Assembly: GCA_973895155.1 (NCBI GenBank)
Contig: OZ316893.1
Coordinates: forward strand, 12,028,001-12,092,000
Reading direction: 5' to 3'
From: Marsupella aquatica
Taxonomy: Eukaryota > Marchantiophyta
Length of the DNA stretch: 64,000 nt
Made by a program: the position numbers and the translations under genes. Numbering within the stretch: the first letter of the stretch is position 1; every line of letters starts with the position of its first letter. Below the pieces are notes generated by a model. It was not told where the DNA came from and searched no databases. It saw only the letters and a list, made by a program, of their open reading frames with translations. Shown piece after piece: positions 32,204-43,139 of the stretch.

Positions 32204-34985
32204 TATGGTTGCGTATTTTGAATAGCTACTTTTTTTTTCTGTAGTCCTTGTTGTGGTTGTTATATTCTGAGCCGTGTCTTTATTAGGGTTCTCAATTAAG
32301 AGTAACCGGCAGACATATGCTCATCTTGGACTGCCATTTTGCCTACCACAACCAACGTCATCGTTCAAAGCAATTGTGACCTGGTTAGTTTCAGGGATGT
32401 CGAGATTGCATGTCAGACGTCACTAGCATGGCACTGAGAGCATCAAAATCAGCCGATTGTGTGAGGAATGCCATGGAAGCTGTGAATTGGAGGTTTAATA
32501 CCTCGGTAGTCTACGTTGGGCAGTGTACAAATATAAAAAGATTTCAGTGGCCAGTCGCGCGACTTAGTTGGTGGTATGGCTGTGGAACTGCCTGTTGGGC
32601 TAGACCTTGTCAACGCTTGCACCATATGGACTTGAATGCGGCCTATGGAATGAATACTATGACGCTGAGAGACCTCTGCACCCAGGACCCCACTGCACCA
32701 TAGCTTTCATTATCTCACTGCGGAGATCAATTCAATATATGCAGGGTCTTCTCACTTTTTCTTCATGTAATGTCAACTGGAATTCTCAACTGTAGATTTG
32801 ATCATAGGATAATGTCTCTTCTTGAACTATCATACTGGTAATCATCACTTATGTAGAAGTAACAATCTCCAATGATGTGGCCATCTTCCGGATCTGAGGG
32901 GTCAGGTCTGCATTCTCAGTCTCGATATATTCATGATTGTATTGATGATCTAAGCTTATGGCGTACCAGGATGCTAATCTGCATTGTTATTCCAATGCAT
33001 ACTTTGCACTTCATCCTGAACCAAGAAAGTTTAGTTCGAGATGACTGAAATTTTATAGAAGAAAGCATGGTCCCCTTGGGAAATATTGCTTGAGACCTCT
33101 CGTACTGCTCTGCTTGCCACCGAGCTCAGAAGTTGTGAATAACAGATGCAGGCATCGCCTGCTATACTTTCTCCAGAAATTTTGTTCCCACGTAGATCAT
33201 CCTCAACCTCTTTCTGCCTTATCCTCCTCACAGCCTTTCTTCTTCTTAGTGTACAAGCGACATCCCAGACAACGGATAAGGAGTCATCTGACTGCAGCTG
33301 TGTAGCATGTAATTCACAAACATTCTACAACATGTGATTTTGCAGTCATGGCTCAACCAAAGGACAAAAGGCAGGCTGTTTGAAACATAATGAAACAGGT
33401 GAGAGAATGGTACGTTGAGATATTGTGCCTTAAAGCCACTGTCCCCGAAGCAAAACCTGGTGGATCCAGGTTACTAAAATGAGTGCCAGTTGTTCTAATT
33501 TTATTTTTTTAAAGTGCACATTTTTGTCCTCCCGGAACCTGATGGACAGTGCTGGGTTGAACCAGAAGGTAAATCATGGCAATAGAAGGAATGCATCGCG
33601 GGTGCATGCCAAGATTGGGTGTCACACATTTACTCCCACCCCTAAACTCTAAATTTGTTCAGCTGGCTCCTTGCCTATCCACAAATTGTAAAATCACAAC
33701 ATTTTGTAGGATGTTTGTGAAGTAACTAAACCCTATATTATTGACAACTTCCTGTCTTTCAGGACCCTTATTGCAGCATTTTGTGAAGATCAACTAAAAG
33801 TCTACCTAGCACCATAACAAACGGTACAAATATAGTGCAATCAAATCTACCTGCCACCATTACAAACATTTTGAACTTAAGTGCAGACACCGATAAGGCA
33901 AGAGAGGATATCTCAGGCAGCTAACTTTAGTGCAATCACTGATGAGACTAGGATCAACATCTTGGGCAGCTGAGTGGGCGGCAGGGAGGAAATTGAAGCA
34001 GACCGTGGGGTTGTTTATGCAAATATGTAGGAAATTGGATTGGGGAGTTGACAATGGAAATCTGCAGGAAGTCATAGACCTCAGGAGGTAAATTACAGAT
34101 GTTCAAGTGAATCATGTGCAAGTACAAAAATTTGATCAAATGAAAAAATTAATAAATATAAGAATCTTTAGACATAATAAAAAATTGTTAAAAAAAATCT
34201 TTATGTATGGAAATAAAATATTAAATAGAAGTATCTAAAAAAGCAGTATGATACAAAGAAATATGAAGGGAACAATTATTAAGCAAAATTTACCATAATC
34301 TGTATTTAGCTGTAGTTGGATTTCCCATATCTTGGGAAGATCTGATCGCTACCCTTCAGATCAGGATACATGGAAGAGATTCCAAAATTTTATAATACTT
34401 ATTTGTTCTGGCCTTTGCATTTTCTATTACCTGTCCTCCTCTTTGTATGCAATTAATGCAAGAAAATACCCCTACCACAACATTGCAACCTTAGTACATC
34501 AGAAACTATAATACAAAGTTGCGCCACTTTTTGAAGTGGTGGTCATTCAAATTTGGAGGGGCTTTTTAAGTGAAAGAAAAGGGAATTGTAAAAAAAGAAA
34601 ACTAAGAATAAGAGAAACTAATTATATTTTGTGTATAACATGTTTTTCCAAGCAAGAAAAGTACAAAGGCTTCCCCTTTACCATCCATGCTACCCATGCT
34701 CCTCCCTCTACCATCCATGTCAATCATGTATACAAAGTACTCCTCCCTCTACCATCGATGCCATACTATGCCCCATGCCATATCATCCATGCAAAGGAAG
34801 TGCTGCATGTATCATGAGAGGAGTTTAATGACAAATGTTTTACATAATCAAGAAAAAAGTGCACAACCTAATAATAAATCAAAGACAAGATGAGAAAAAT
34901 AGTGAAAAAAGAAGGAACGTTTTAAAAGATATAAATTACAAAAACAATTGAAAAAATAATTCTCATTTTGTTGTACTTTGGTGGT
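32204..34985. other. Kinase 3' flank and intergenic sequence
   Basis: After the kinase stop there is a plausible 3' UTR. Apart from the small frame at 33146-33337 (separate entry), no gene is seen. 33840-33960 repeats 'CTACCTGCCACCATTACAAAC' and 'TGCAATCACTGATGAGA' type phrases. 34670-34800 repeats CTACCATCCATGC(C/T)A four to five times. Confidence 0.45.
33146..33337 (+). CDS. Possible small secreted cysteine-containing peptide
   Basis: The 63-codon frame has a basic N-region, a hydrophobic core FCLILLTAFLLLSVQA (about 26-41) and a short tail with a CSCVAC cluster (DCSCVACNSQ), which is what a small secreted plant peptide or a first exon would look like. No conserved family is recognised. 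A donor-like GTAGCA inside the tail would allow splicing. It lies 0.9 kb downstream of the kinase on the same strand. It could well be chance. Confidence 0.25.
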   Translation: MQASPAILSPEILFPRRSSSTSFCLILLTAFLLLSVQATSQTTDKESSDCSCVACNSQTFYNM

Positions 34986-34989
34986 GGTT

Positions 34990-35480
34990 TTTGAATCTCT
35001 CTGTGTCATGACATCTTTCACTTGACAATTTTTTTACACAATGAGATCTTTTTAACAAAGATATATTTTGCACCATGATATTTTTCAACTACATCTATTT
35101 ACGCATTGACGTCTTTTGCCGAACTATATCTTTTAGTAAACTACATCTTTTGCACAATGTCATCATTCGAGCAACCACATATTTACTTAAATGATATCTT
35201 TTATTTAACAATATGTAAATGCAAGGAGATATTTACGCAACAACATCTTTTGTGCAATGGATACTAGATAACATATATGCTAACAAACATCACTTTACTT
35301 GTGGACCATTTGTACTTAACAACAACTTTATACTTAACAACATCTTTTCTGTTAACGACATATTGGGCGTAGTGACATCTTTTCTCTTAACGACATCTTG
35401 GGCGTCATGACATCTTTTCTCTTAACGACATTTTGGGCGTCACTACATCTTTTGTGCAACGCACGGGTATTGAGCTCGTT
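34990..35480 (+). repeat. ACATCTTTT array, longest copy, with conserved end motif
   Basis: About eighteen degenerate units of the type (A/G)ACATCTTTTxxxxAACA. The last few (TTAACGACATCTTGGGCGTC) are nearly identical and so recently amplified. The array ends TTTTGTGCAACGCACGGGTA then TTGAGCTCGT, the same terminal motif as at 24.8 kb. Confidence 0.65.
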
Positions 35481-35484
35481 AGCA

Positions 35485-36465
35485 TATTATTTTATGTTGG
35501 TAACAGTTCATTGATTAGTGCATGGGCCAACCGTGGATTGTGCATATCCCTTATAAGTTGTGCATATTAAGATGGTACAAATTAGTACAGTGTGGACCAA
35601 AATTAGAGATTTTATGGTAGATTTGAGTGCTCGGCCTAATCATAATCAATTAATTTCCATTAATTTTAATCGATGCAGAACTAGCCTAATCGTCCAGTTC
35701 GGAGTAGGGGTTCAAAGGAAACTCAACAAAGACCATGCAAATAGCCAAAAGACCGTAGAGTCCTCATGAACAGCAAAACAATGAAAGCCCCTCTTGAGCA
35801 TGAACAGTGAATGTCCTACCTAGCTCCCTATAGTGCAACAAACACCAGATCCGAGACCACCCGAACTCATCTGAGAAGCTCAACAAACCTCCGGTCCAAC
35901 AAAGAATGGTGAAGGTTTGAGCCCTATGTACTGCAACAAAACAAACATCAGATCCAAGACCACGTTTGGTCATGAATTCCATTGTCTGGAAATCTCAATC
36001 TCAATAATCTACAGGGTCAGACTTCAAAGGCTTCTTAGGGTCCTGGCCAATACTAGTTCCGGTTGCCATGTGACAAGTTGCTACTGGCTAGCCTTAATCT
36101 GCCACTACCCCCCTGCCCCTTCCCTGCTGCATTTTCCTGAGTAAAATTGAGGGCTGAAAGTGGAATGTTTTTGTGAGGCATGTGTGGACGGGGGTGTGGA
36201 GCGAAAAATGACATTCTTTTCCTCTCCCGGACCTGCGACTGTGCCATACAATGGGGGGGGGAGAGGGGCCGAGGGGGAGAGGGGCGGGTTAAGGCAAGCC
36301 AGTAGTGACTCACCACATGGCCATGGGAACTAGTATACTACTTAGTTTTTACTAACCCATATATGAAATGGGGGTTTTGGGTTTAGGGTTTTTCAACTGA
36401 CAATTATTAATATTATCGGTAACAAGACAATTTTTTATAAAAAAATAAAATAACAAATAATGGGT
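35485..36465. other. No gene seen
   Basis: Short frames only. A G-run (36251-36258) with neighbouring GGGGAGAGGGGC repeats lies in an otherwise unremarkable stretch. A phrase around CATCAGATCC(A/G)AGACCAC is present twice (35847 and 35946), suggesting an old duplication of roughly 100 bp. Confidence 0.4.
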
Positions 36466-36472
36466 AAAAGGT

Positions 36473-36560
36473 GTTAGGCATTTACTCTTTGGTCTACAGT
36501 TAAGACTATTACTGTAGTTAGGATTAACCTTAGTTACAGACTTGATTATGTTTGGCGTGT
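36473..36560 (+). mobile_element. Partial LTR, family 1
   Basis: TGTTAGGCATTTACTCTTTG then GTCTACAGTTAAGACTATTA matches the first 90 bp of the LTRs at 28.9 and 51.4 kb, then diverges. Confidence 0.5.
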
Positions 36561-37093
36561 TCAATTGCACAACCCCTAAGTTCTCCTCTCATTCAAGCTG
36601 AATGTGACATCCACAAGCAATTATGTTCAAGAAAGAACACACAGTCACCTGGCTTAGCTTATCTAAAACCCAAAACATTTCTTTTGTTCGTCCTATCATA
36701 CTGCTAGCAAAAGTTTGCATAGCAAGTACCAAAACAACCAGCTCATCCCAATATACAACTTGAGCTAAGTATGGCATGTAACGCCTTGTGCTCTGTTTAA
36801 CTCACATTGTCAAGAAAATGAGATCCGGTCCATCCTTCAAAAAATCATCAGAAAATAATTTATCAACTTTCACCAAAACATCCAGAAGGACAAGAATTTT
36901 GATTCCTTTGCACCACGAACTCTGAGCACTGATTTCTAAGCACTGCTGGAAAGCCCTTTGATTGATCTATTTGTTGAGCTAAAAACTTCTAAATTTTATG
37001 CAAACAAAACTCCAGAAAAATCATGGACACTGTCTGTTGGAAAATTATCATTTAGAAAATATCCTCATCTTTCGAGCATGCTCTGATACCAAT

Positions 37094-37429
37094 TGCTGAG
37101 CACACATGCAACATGGAATGGCATGCACATGACCATCCAACAAACAAGTAATTGACATAGAAAGATACACTGTGGGTCACCTCCAATGAGGCCACATCCA
37201 TGAGAACATACAAGAGTTTTATTGTCATACCAAGTCTCTATAGCACAAGCTCTCTCCAGTATTTCTCAAGTTGCTCTGCAACAATAAGCTTGAGTTCATT
37301 CTCACAAGTAAAAACTTATACGTATACATAGGACGTAGCATATATGACTACCTAACCAAGTTTGCAATTACAATTAGTCAAACTATAGTTTCAGTCATAA
37401 CTCTAAACTTAAGACTAAATGCCTAATAA
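37094..37429 (-). mobile_element. LTR, family 1, with adjoining initiator-tRNA primer site
   Basis: The minus strand begins TATTAGGCATTTAGTC (a decayed TGTTAGG start), includes ACAATAAAACTCTTGTATG, and ends GTGCTCAGCA. Two bases later comes TGGTATCAGAGC (RC of 37080-37091), an exact match to the plant Met-initiator-tRNA primer-binding site. This fixes the LTR's 3' boundary and orientation. The internal sequence (36590-37079) carries no recognisable gag or pol. Confidence 0.75.
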
Positions 37430-37849
37430 TCCATCATGACATCTCACAAGGAACTAAGGGGAAGCTTGGCTATGGTTGAGTCCATGCTCATGCTATAATT
37501 AAATGTGGTTGCCTCACATGACATAGAGGGTCCTTCTTGTCACAAGGTACTGGCCAAAAGCAAATGCAAAGGAACCATTGTAAACCAATCTGAGTTTGGG
37601 TGACTGAGTTAATAGTCCTTGGGGGGTTTTATGGTTGCAGTATTCCTTTGGTTTGATGATGATCAAACTTTTCTGAATTCACACTAATTTATATAATGCT
37701 TTTAAAAAGTTTTTAAAAAAAAATTGTGAATCCAGGTCACCATAATTGCCTAATGTTTTTAAACAAAGTTAAAAGAATGAGCTTCATTGTCTATGTTTTA
37801 GTCCCACAGCATTGACTAGTTAAGATATGGTTAGCTTGTATTTTGGGGA

Positions 37850-38760
37850 TTAATCCGATTAATCGCGCCCAAAAAAGCTTCAATTGAACGAGGAGGCCTG
37901 GGGCAACAAAGAAAGCTTGAGACCCCGCCGAACATGGTGCATTTACGAAACGAGGTAAGTTGCCAAGAAATAGTTCCAAAACACGAGTAAGAAACCGGGC
38001 CACACTTCGGGTGCCGTAATATATTACTAATGCGCCCAAGTATTTGGCCATCCCGGATTTTTTGGAACCCGCCGGCCGCCCGTAAGTCTTCCAGGAGCGT
38101 AATAACGATCCGGCTTGAGATGCTGACAAGATCCATTGAAGCTACTTCCGGAGTAAAAAGCCACAAAGCGACGAGGTGGCCCCCTAACCTTATCATGAAT
38201 GAGAGTCCCTATCGGAAAAATCTCTCATTTCGACCAACTGGGTCCGAACCGCGCTCCGGCACTATATGAGCCGGGTTTTCACTGGATATGAAATCACTTT
38301 GTTCGGTGCTCAATCTAGTGGTATCTTTATGGGAATTTTATTTATCGCTGTAGTCATGCTTGAGCTTTTCTTCAAAGAGGCCGCTCAAATGCACCTAATG
38401 AAAGGTGTATTTCACTTGAGAAGACACGGAACTTGCTCCAATTGATTCTAAAATTTACGAGGATTATGTCAGACAGTCGCCCTTGTCGGACAGTATCTTG
38501 GTCTTGTGGTGTCCGACGAAACAAAGTCCGGGTCCCTTTCTCGTACAGATTAATACAATTCGATATTGCAAGGTTCTTTAATATATGATTATACATGAAA
38601 ATGAGATCATCTTATCGCGAAGCGATTCCCTTAGCAATGGGCTAAAAAATGGCAAAAAAAGGTGTATAGGCGATCGAAACCGACTAAACCGACTTTACTA
38701 AATCAAGGTGGGAATCGAAAAACAGACATTATTGAAAATAAAAAGTTTAAGTTATCGGTA
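37850..38760. other. Probable mitochondrial DNA insertion (NUMT) carrying a nad2 exon piece
   Basis: The stretch has a style unlike its neighbours (GGGTCCGAACCGCGCTCCGG, GGCCCGGG-like words, intron-like text). It contains 25 codons of NADH dehydrogenase subunit 2 (separate entry). The non-coding flanks look like organellar intron or spacer sequence, but I cannot identify them. Limits are approximate. Confidence 0.6.
38278..38353 (+). pseudogene. nad2: nad2 exon fragment of mitochondrial origin
   Basis: The reading FTGYEITLFGAQSSGIFM followed by GILFIAV is the conserved mid-region of plant mitochondrial NADH dehydrogenase subunit 2. After GCT GTA G the similarity stops, in the middle of the codon for the next Gly, which from memory is about where plant nad2 has a group II intron (phase 1). 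Upstream, similarity begins abruptly at TTCACTGG. There is no start or stop codon, so this cannot be a functional gene. Complex I genes of this kind reside in mitochondria, which implies transfer to the nucleus, unless this scaffold is misassembled. Confidence 0.85.
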
Positions 38761-38879
38761 CGGCTCTGGCAAACAGGTGGGTCAGGAGTGCACCACATGA
38801 GGAGATGAACCTGGACTTGCCATGTGACAGAGTACCTCGTAAACTAGACAGTGTGCGTTGAATATGGACCCAAATTGGT

Positions 38880-38918
38880 CCACTACATTTTGGACCACAT
38901 TTTGGACTACATTTTGGA
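38880..38918 (+). repeat. Short tandem repeat, three copies of ~13 bp
   Basis: ACTACATTTTGGACC, ACATTTTGGACT and ACATTTTGGA follow one another. Confidence 0.8.
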
Positions 38919-39071
38919 AGAATGCTTCTGTTAGGTTGTGTAAGAAAAAGTCCACCCTAATAGTGAAAACATTTCGTACGAGGTTTCACTTCGTTCACAC
39001 TGTATATTGTGCCAAACAATCCTTTACTGCCACGTTGCCACACTTCCCATTAGCTCTGAATTTCTCTGTCA

Positions 39072-39321
39072 CACGTGTCGAATTTTCAAAGCTGTATAAT
39101 CCTCGACAAGTGGAGGCTTTCCACTGCCCCGATGGCAAGGGCAGAATATCTTGTTTTGATTCCCTTCTCGCGGGCAACCAAAAAGAAACTCCCTGAATTT
39201 TCTATTCGCCAGTTCTGATATATAATAAAGGAAAGATTGAGAATTTCCCACGAGGCTTATCCATGCATGTATGCATGCAGAGCCAGTCTATGCCTTTCCT
39301 CCAACCAGAAGTGAGCACGTG
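39072..39321 (+). promoter_or_regulatory. ABRE/G-box sites upstream of the LEA-like gene
   Basis: CACGTGTC at 39072-39079 contains ACGTGTC, the full ABA-response-element consensus. CACGTG at 39316-39321 is a G-box. They lie roughly 690 and 440 bp before the start codon of the LEA-like gene. In plants such pairs mediate ABA and dehydration induction through bZIP factors. Function here is inference. Confidence 0.45.
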
Positions 39322-39599
39322 CCCGTTCATGGGTTAAACTGCTCATGGAAGCCGTCGATCTCTCACCAACCCAGATCTGTTTTGTTTATTTCCCTATTAT
39401 TTTGTTATTTTATTGATATGGATATTGTCCTCGGGCAGATTGCCTTTGCGGGCAGCTAAAATGAGCGTCTGGATATAGTTCTCACCGGACCCTTAGATCC
39501 TGCCAATGGACGGTAGAGATTAATCTAAAGCAGTAGGGGAAGTTTCGAAGAGAATTGAGTTTTGCAACGGAGGTGATCTCAGATTCAGAGCGAGGAAGA

Positions 39600-39606
39600 T
39601 ATAAAG
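39600..39606 (+). promoter_or_regulatory. TATA box of the LEA-like gene
   Basis: TATAAAG sits about 160 bp before the ATG at 39762, which leaves room for a leader of about 130 nt. Confidence 0.5.
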
Positions 39607-39761
39607 AACCCGACGTAGAGCTCGTCTGCACAAATGTGACTGTGCAAGCTTTTTGTAATCGACTGAGTATATCAATTCAATTCTGTTTAAACGAGCCCGG
39701 CACGTCAATTTCTTCGTGATCAAGCTTTTCGCAGCCGAGTGAGGATATCAATCCGATTTTG

Positions 39762-41074
39762 ATGGCATCGATGGCGTCGTTGGGAGTGACTGTGGCAATG
39801 CCGACAATCTCTAGCACCTTGTGCTGCAACAGTGCAAGTGCTGTGAAATTGAGCTCTTCGGCGAACATGCTGGGCATGAGGCTGGATTCTGCCACTGCTG
39901 CCGCTGCACCCAGTTTCCCGAGATCTGCCCGCTCTTTGGTCGTCCGGGCTGGCGACCAGGTAATGAGATACACTCCAGCTGATTCCAGACTGTTGTAGTG
40001 TGAACCCATTCTCAGCTGTCTACAATTGAATGAGCGCTGACTATTTGTTTGATACATTCTCTTTACTTCTGAAACTATTGAAGAAACATGGACTACAATG
40101 GACGTGGACCCTTCTACTCGGTCCTCGTTTGTGCGAGTGCTTGTGTCGATCAGATTGTGATTCCCAGTATATACTGTACGAGGCTGATAGTGCCCTTGTC
40201 GTCGAGAGCACCGCATATCTTCAACTCCTGATGTACTTCTGTTCGTCAGAGTTCGAGTTTGTCTAGCTGTGCGGAGTGCACACCTATGTACCAATGCTTG
40301 GCTCTCAAGCATGCTGTTGAGGGTGGCATTTGTATCTCGAAAAGAAACAGGCCGGGAGTAGAGAAATGATTGAATAGCTTCACGGGAAGTGTAATATATA
40401 TGTTGCAAAACAGGTTGTTAAGGACAGCATGTGGGCTGTCGAGTTTGATTGGACGTTGGGATCGTTGGCATGTTTTTAATCAAATGCGTGTACTGCAATG
40501 CAATGATTATCCGAGCAGCCCAACGTCTGGGACAATGTAAAATCAGCCTTCGGAGACGCCCAGGATAAAGCATCTGAAGCGACAGCCAAGGGCGACAAGG
40601 AGCTGAAGAAGACTGCTAGCCAGTCTAAGAGCGGTTCGGAAGACCTCGGTAGCAAAGCAGAGAACTTGAAGGTACTTGGAATGGTTATCTTTCTGACCTG
40701 TTCAACCAAAATCAATACATGGTGGACAAATTAAGTTTACCAGTTTGGATGATTCGCTTTATCATATGCACTAGATCTTCTCTAGAGATACGTCAATAAG
40801 CTAAATCTCAGTTAAATGTCCATCACTGTGTACTGTGGAGTACTTTAGAGCAGCTTAATTTGTGTCGCTCTGATAGCAATCTCTATCGGCTACTTTAGAG
40901 CAGATTTACTTGTGTCGCTCTGGATAGCTATCTCGATCGACTTGACGAAGTGTTTGTAATGAACAGGACGACATACAAGCCCAAGCCGAGGATGCTGCAG
41001 AAGGAGTGAAGACTGGCATCGCAGATCTGAAGGACAAAGTCGAAGACGCAATTGACTCAGCAAAACCGAAGTGA
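39762..41074 (+). CDS. LEA-like amphipathic-helix protein, probably plastid-targeted
   Basis: Three exons, all phase 0: 39762-39959, 40519-40671 and 40967-41074 (459 nt, 152 aa). Exon 1 (66 aa) is Ala/Ser-rich with no acidic residue before about residue 40 and ends ...ARSLVVRAGDQ, typical of a plastid transit peptide with a VxA-type processing site. Exons 2-3 encode a Lys/Glu/Asp/Ala-rich region (NVWDNVKSAFGDAQDKASEA, then TAKGDKELKKTAS, then DVEDAID-like repeats to SAKPK) with no Cys and one Trp. It has the 11-residue amphipathic periodicity of group 3/4 LEA proteins. COR15-type stromal membrane protectants have the same architecture; that comparison is by architecture, not sequence. Such proteins protect membranes or enzymes during drying or freezing. 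Upstream ABRE-type sites agree. A 243-codon antisense frame over exon 1 is a shadow. Confidence 0.75.
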
Positions 41075-41079
41075 TTTTT

Positions 41080-42480
41080 CTCTTTTTTTGTGGGGGTCTC
41101 TTTACCATGGGAGAATTAAGGAAGTCCCATGGATGTGTAAGAGTTCCAAATGTAGAGCTCTGGTGTCATGAAAGATGTGTTGTTGGACCTTTGAGGAAGT
41201 ATGTCAATTCGCTTCCGCCTAGCCTGGTTTGCTGTGAAGGCTGCCAACACAGACTTAGTGTACGATTAGTAGTTGGTTAGTTGTAACATATGCTGCAAAG
41301 ACTTCGGAAAACTGCATCCGAACCAAACAAAACAGAGGTAGGCTTGTACACTAGTCACTTCCAGGGTCACTTCATTTTCGGAAACAAGAACCATATTTTA
41401 TACATGCACATCTGTTTCTTAGTGCTGAAAGACTGTATGGAAAATGAGTCGTTACAACGCCACTTCCCGCGTCACTGTTGCGATCAATCAATGCAGAAAA
41501 GCGAAATGTATAAACCATTCTACTACAGACCATCAAAGTCGGGACAGTTTGGTCGAACTTCTTTTTTTTGACAGCTTTCAAAACAAATCATGTCTTGCGC
41601 AGAATTTGTCCCGATCAATATCTTCAAAACACAGCTCAATTACACTTGGGACTATAACACGAGTAAACTAGTATAGCACGAACCGTCCAAAATTTCTACA
41701 AAGTGACAATTAATTATTGTAAATTGGTGCAGACAATTAAATGCAGTTACTCCACATGAAACTGGCGAATCTTGTTAACAGTACTTGTGAGGTCTGAAAC
41801 TATCAAACATTGACATCCTTGGTTGAAATTCTTGCACAAAAATTGAAATCTGACCATTCCGTGTTTTTATTTACATAAAGTTTAAAGTGCAAAATCATGG
41901 CTGCCTCTATTTTCATTCTATAGTGGCACTTGCAAGCTTAGGTCGCACTCTTTTGTGCATTTGGACAATAAGTTGAATACTGGCGTTCAAAACATACCAC
42001 CAGCTTCAGCCAGGGTGCAGTTGTTCTGCATTGATGGCATCATGGATTCCTTACCCTGAAATCTGCAGACTGCTGAAGAGTCAGCGAGACAGAACCCTCC
42101 AGGCAGAGCCCTCCACAGGCACTACTGTTTACTATCTATGTCCTTTACTTGACGCCCAACTCTCGACCTTGCTTACCTTCTCCTGGACACTTTTAATTCC
42201 ATTACTCATCCAATTTGTGAAGTAGCCGGAATACTCACAAGGAAAAACTCCCTCCCAGACTCATGTGCCTACTCACAAGAGTAATTTAAATATCACAAAC
42301 TTCTCTATTGCCATAAAAATTATGACCTGAGAAATTATGACGTGTGGTTTTGACTATTCAAAATAGATGATAAATGGTGGTCTAGACTTTGATCACCAAT
42401 TAGAGTATAGGCTCCATATTAATAGGGAGTAGTTCATGAATGGTAGAGTTTGATTATAACTTAAAGCATAGATTGCCTAG
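41080..42480. other. 3' UTR of the LEA-like gene and intergenic sequence
   Basis: The first 300-400 bases are a plausible 3' UTR. The rest shows no gene or repeat I recognise. Confidence 0.4.
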
Positions 42481-42484
42481 AGAA

Positions 42485-42620
42485 GCATGGTTGTGTGGTA
42501 GCTCACATTGATAGGTATTGAGTTCAAATGTAGCTCACTTGAGTAAAGATTGATAGGTCTTGGGTTCACATACAGAGTGACTGGTTGTTCCCTTTTTCTG
42601 GGGTTTTCACAAATTTCCCC
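42485..42620 (+). mobile_element. SINE with tRNA-like head, second copy
   Basis: GCATGGTTGTGTGGTAGCTC and a B-box-like GGGTTCACATAC are followed by the tail GACTGGTTGTTCCCTTTTTC then TGGGGTTTTCACAAATTTCC, as in the copy at 27.4 kb. The head carries an internal duplication of about 50 bp (GTAGCTCA...GTTCAAAT repeated). Confidence 0.6.
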
Positions 42621-43139
42621 TTAAAGAAAAAATTGGAAAAATACACTGGTGATTTTGCTAGAATTAGCAAATGGAAAAAATTACATATTTTGCACCAACT
42701 TGATTGTCACAAAAAGGGCCTTACAACTTGTCTTCAAGTAATTCACTTGAAGGCTAGCCTTGTATTACCAGCAACAGACTCCTAATGATGCCCTCAGTGT
42801 ACAGTAGTACGTGAACATACCTTTGATCCCAAAATATGCTTGGTGCTGTGTTTATTCTCTCCAACCTTTGAACCCTATAGTGCACTACTAATGTATACCC
42901 TGCTCTTGTCACTGAGAGATAGAATACCGTATTGATTTATTTTCAGCTTTCAAGGTCTTTAGCAACCCAATCAACTTTGATAAGTCCAAAAACCATTATT
43001 TTTGAAAATTCTCCAAAAGAACACAAATTAAATTTGCCATTGTGGTTGGTCAGGGCTCACCTGAAGCCCTTACTTTGAATCTGAGGAACTACAATTCCTC
43101 AGCCAACTCCTTTTCATAAATATACCTTAAACCGCAACT

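Noticed and set aside
39677-40408. 243-codon minus-strand open frame
   Set aside because: It lies antisense to exon 1 and intron 1 of the LEA-like gene, has no family pattern, and the sense strand has a fully spliced model with good sites.
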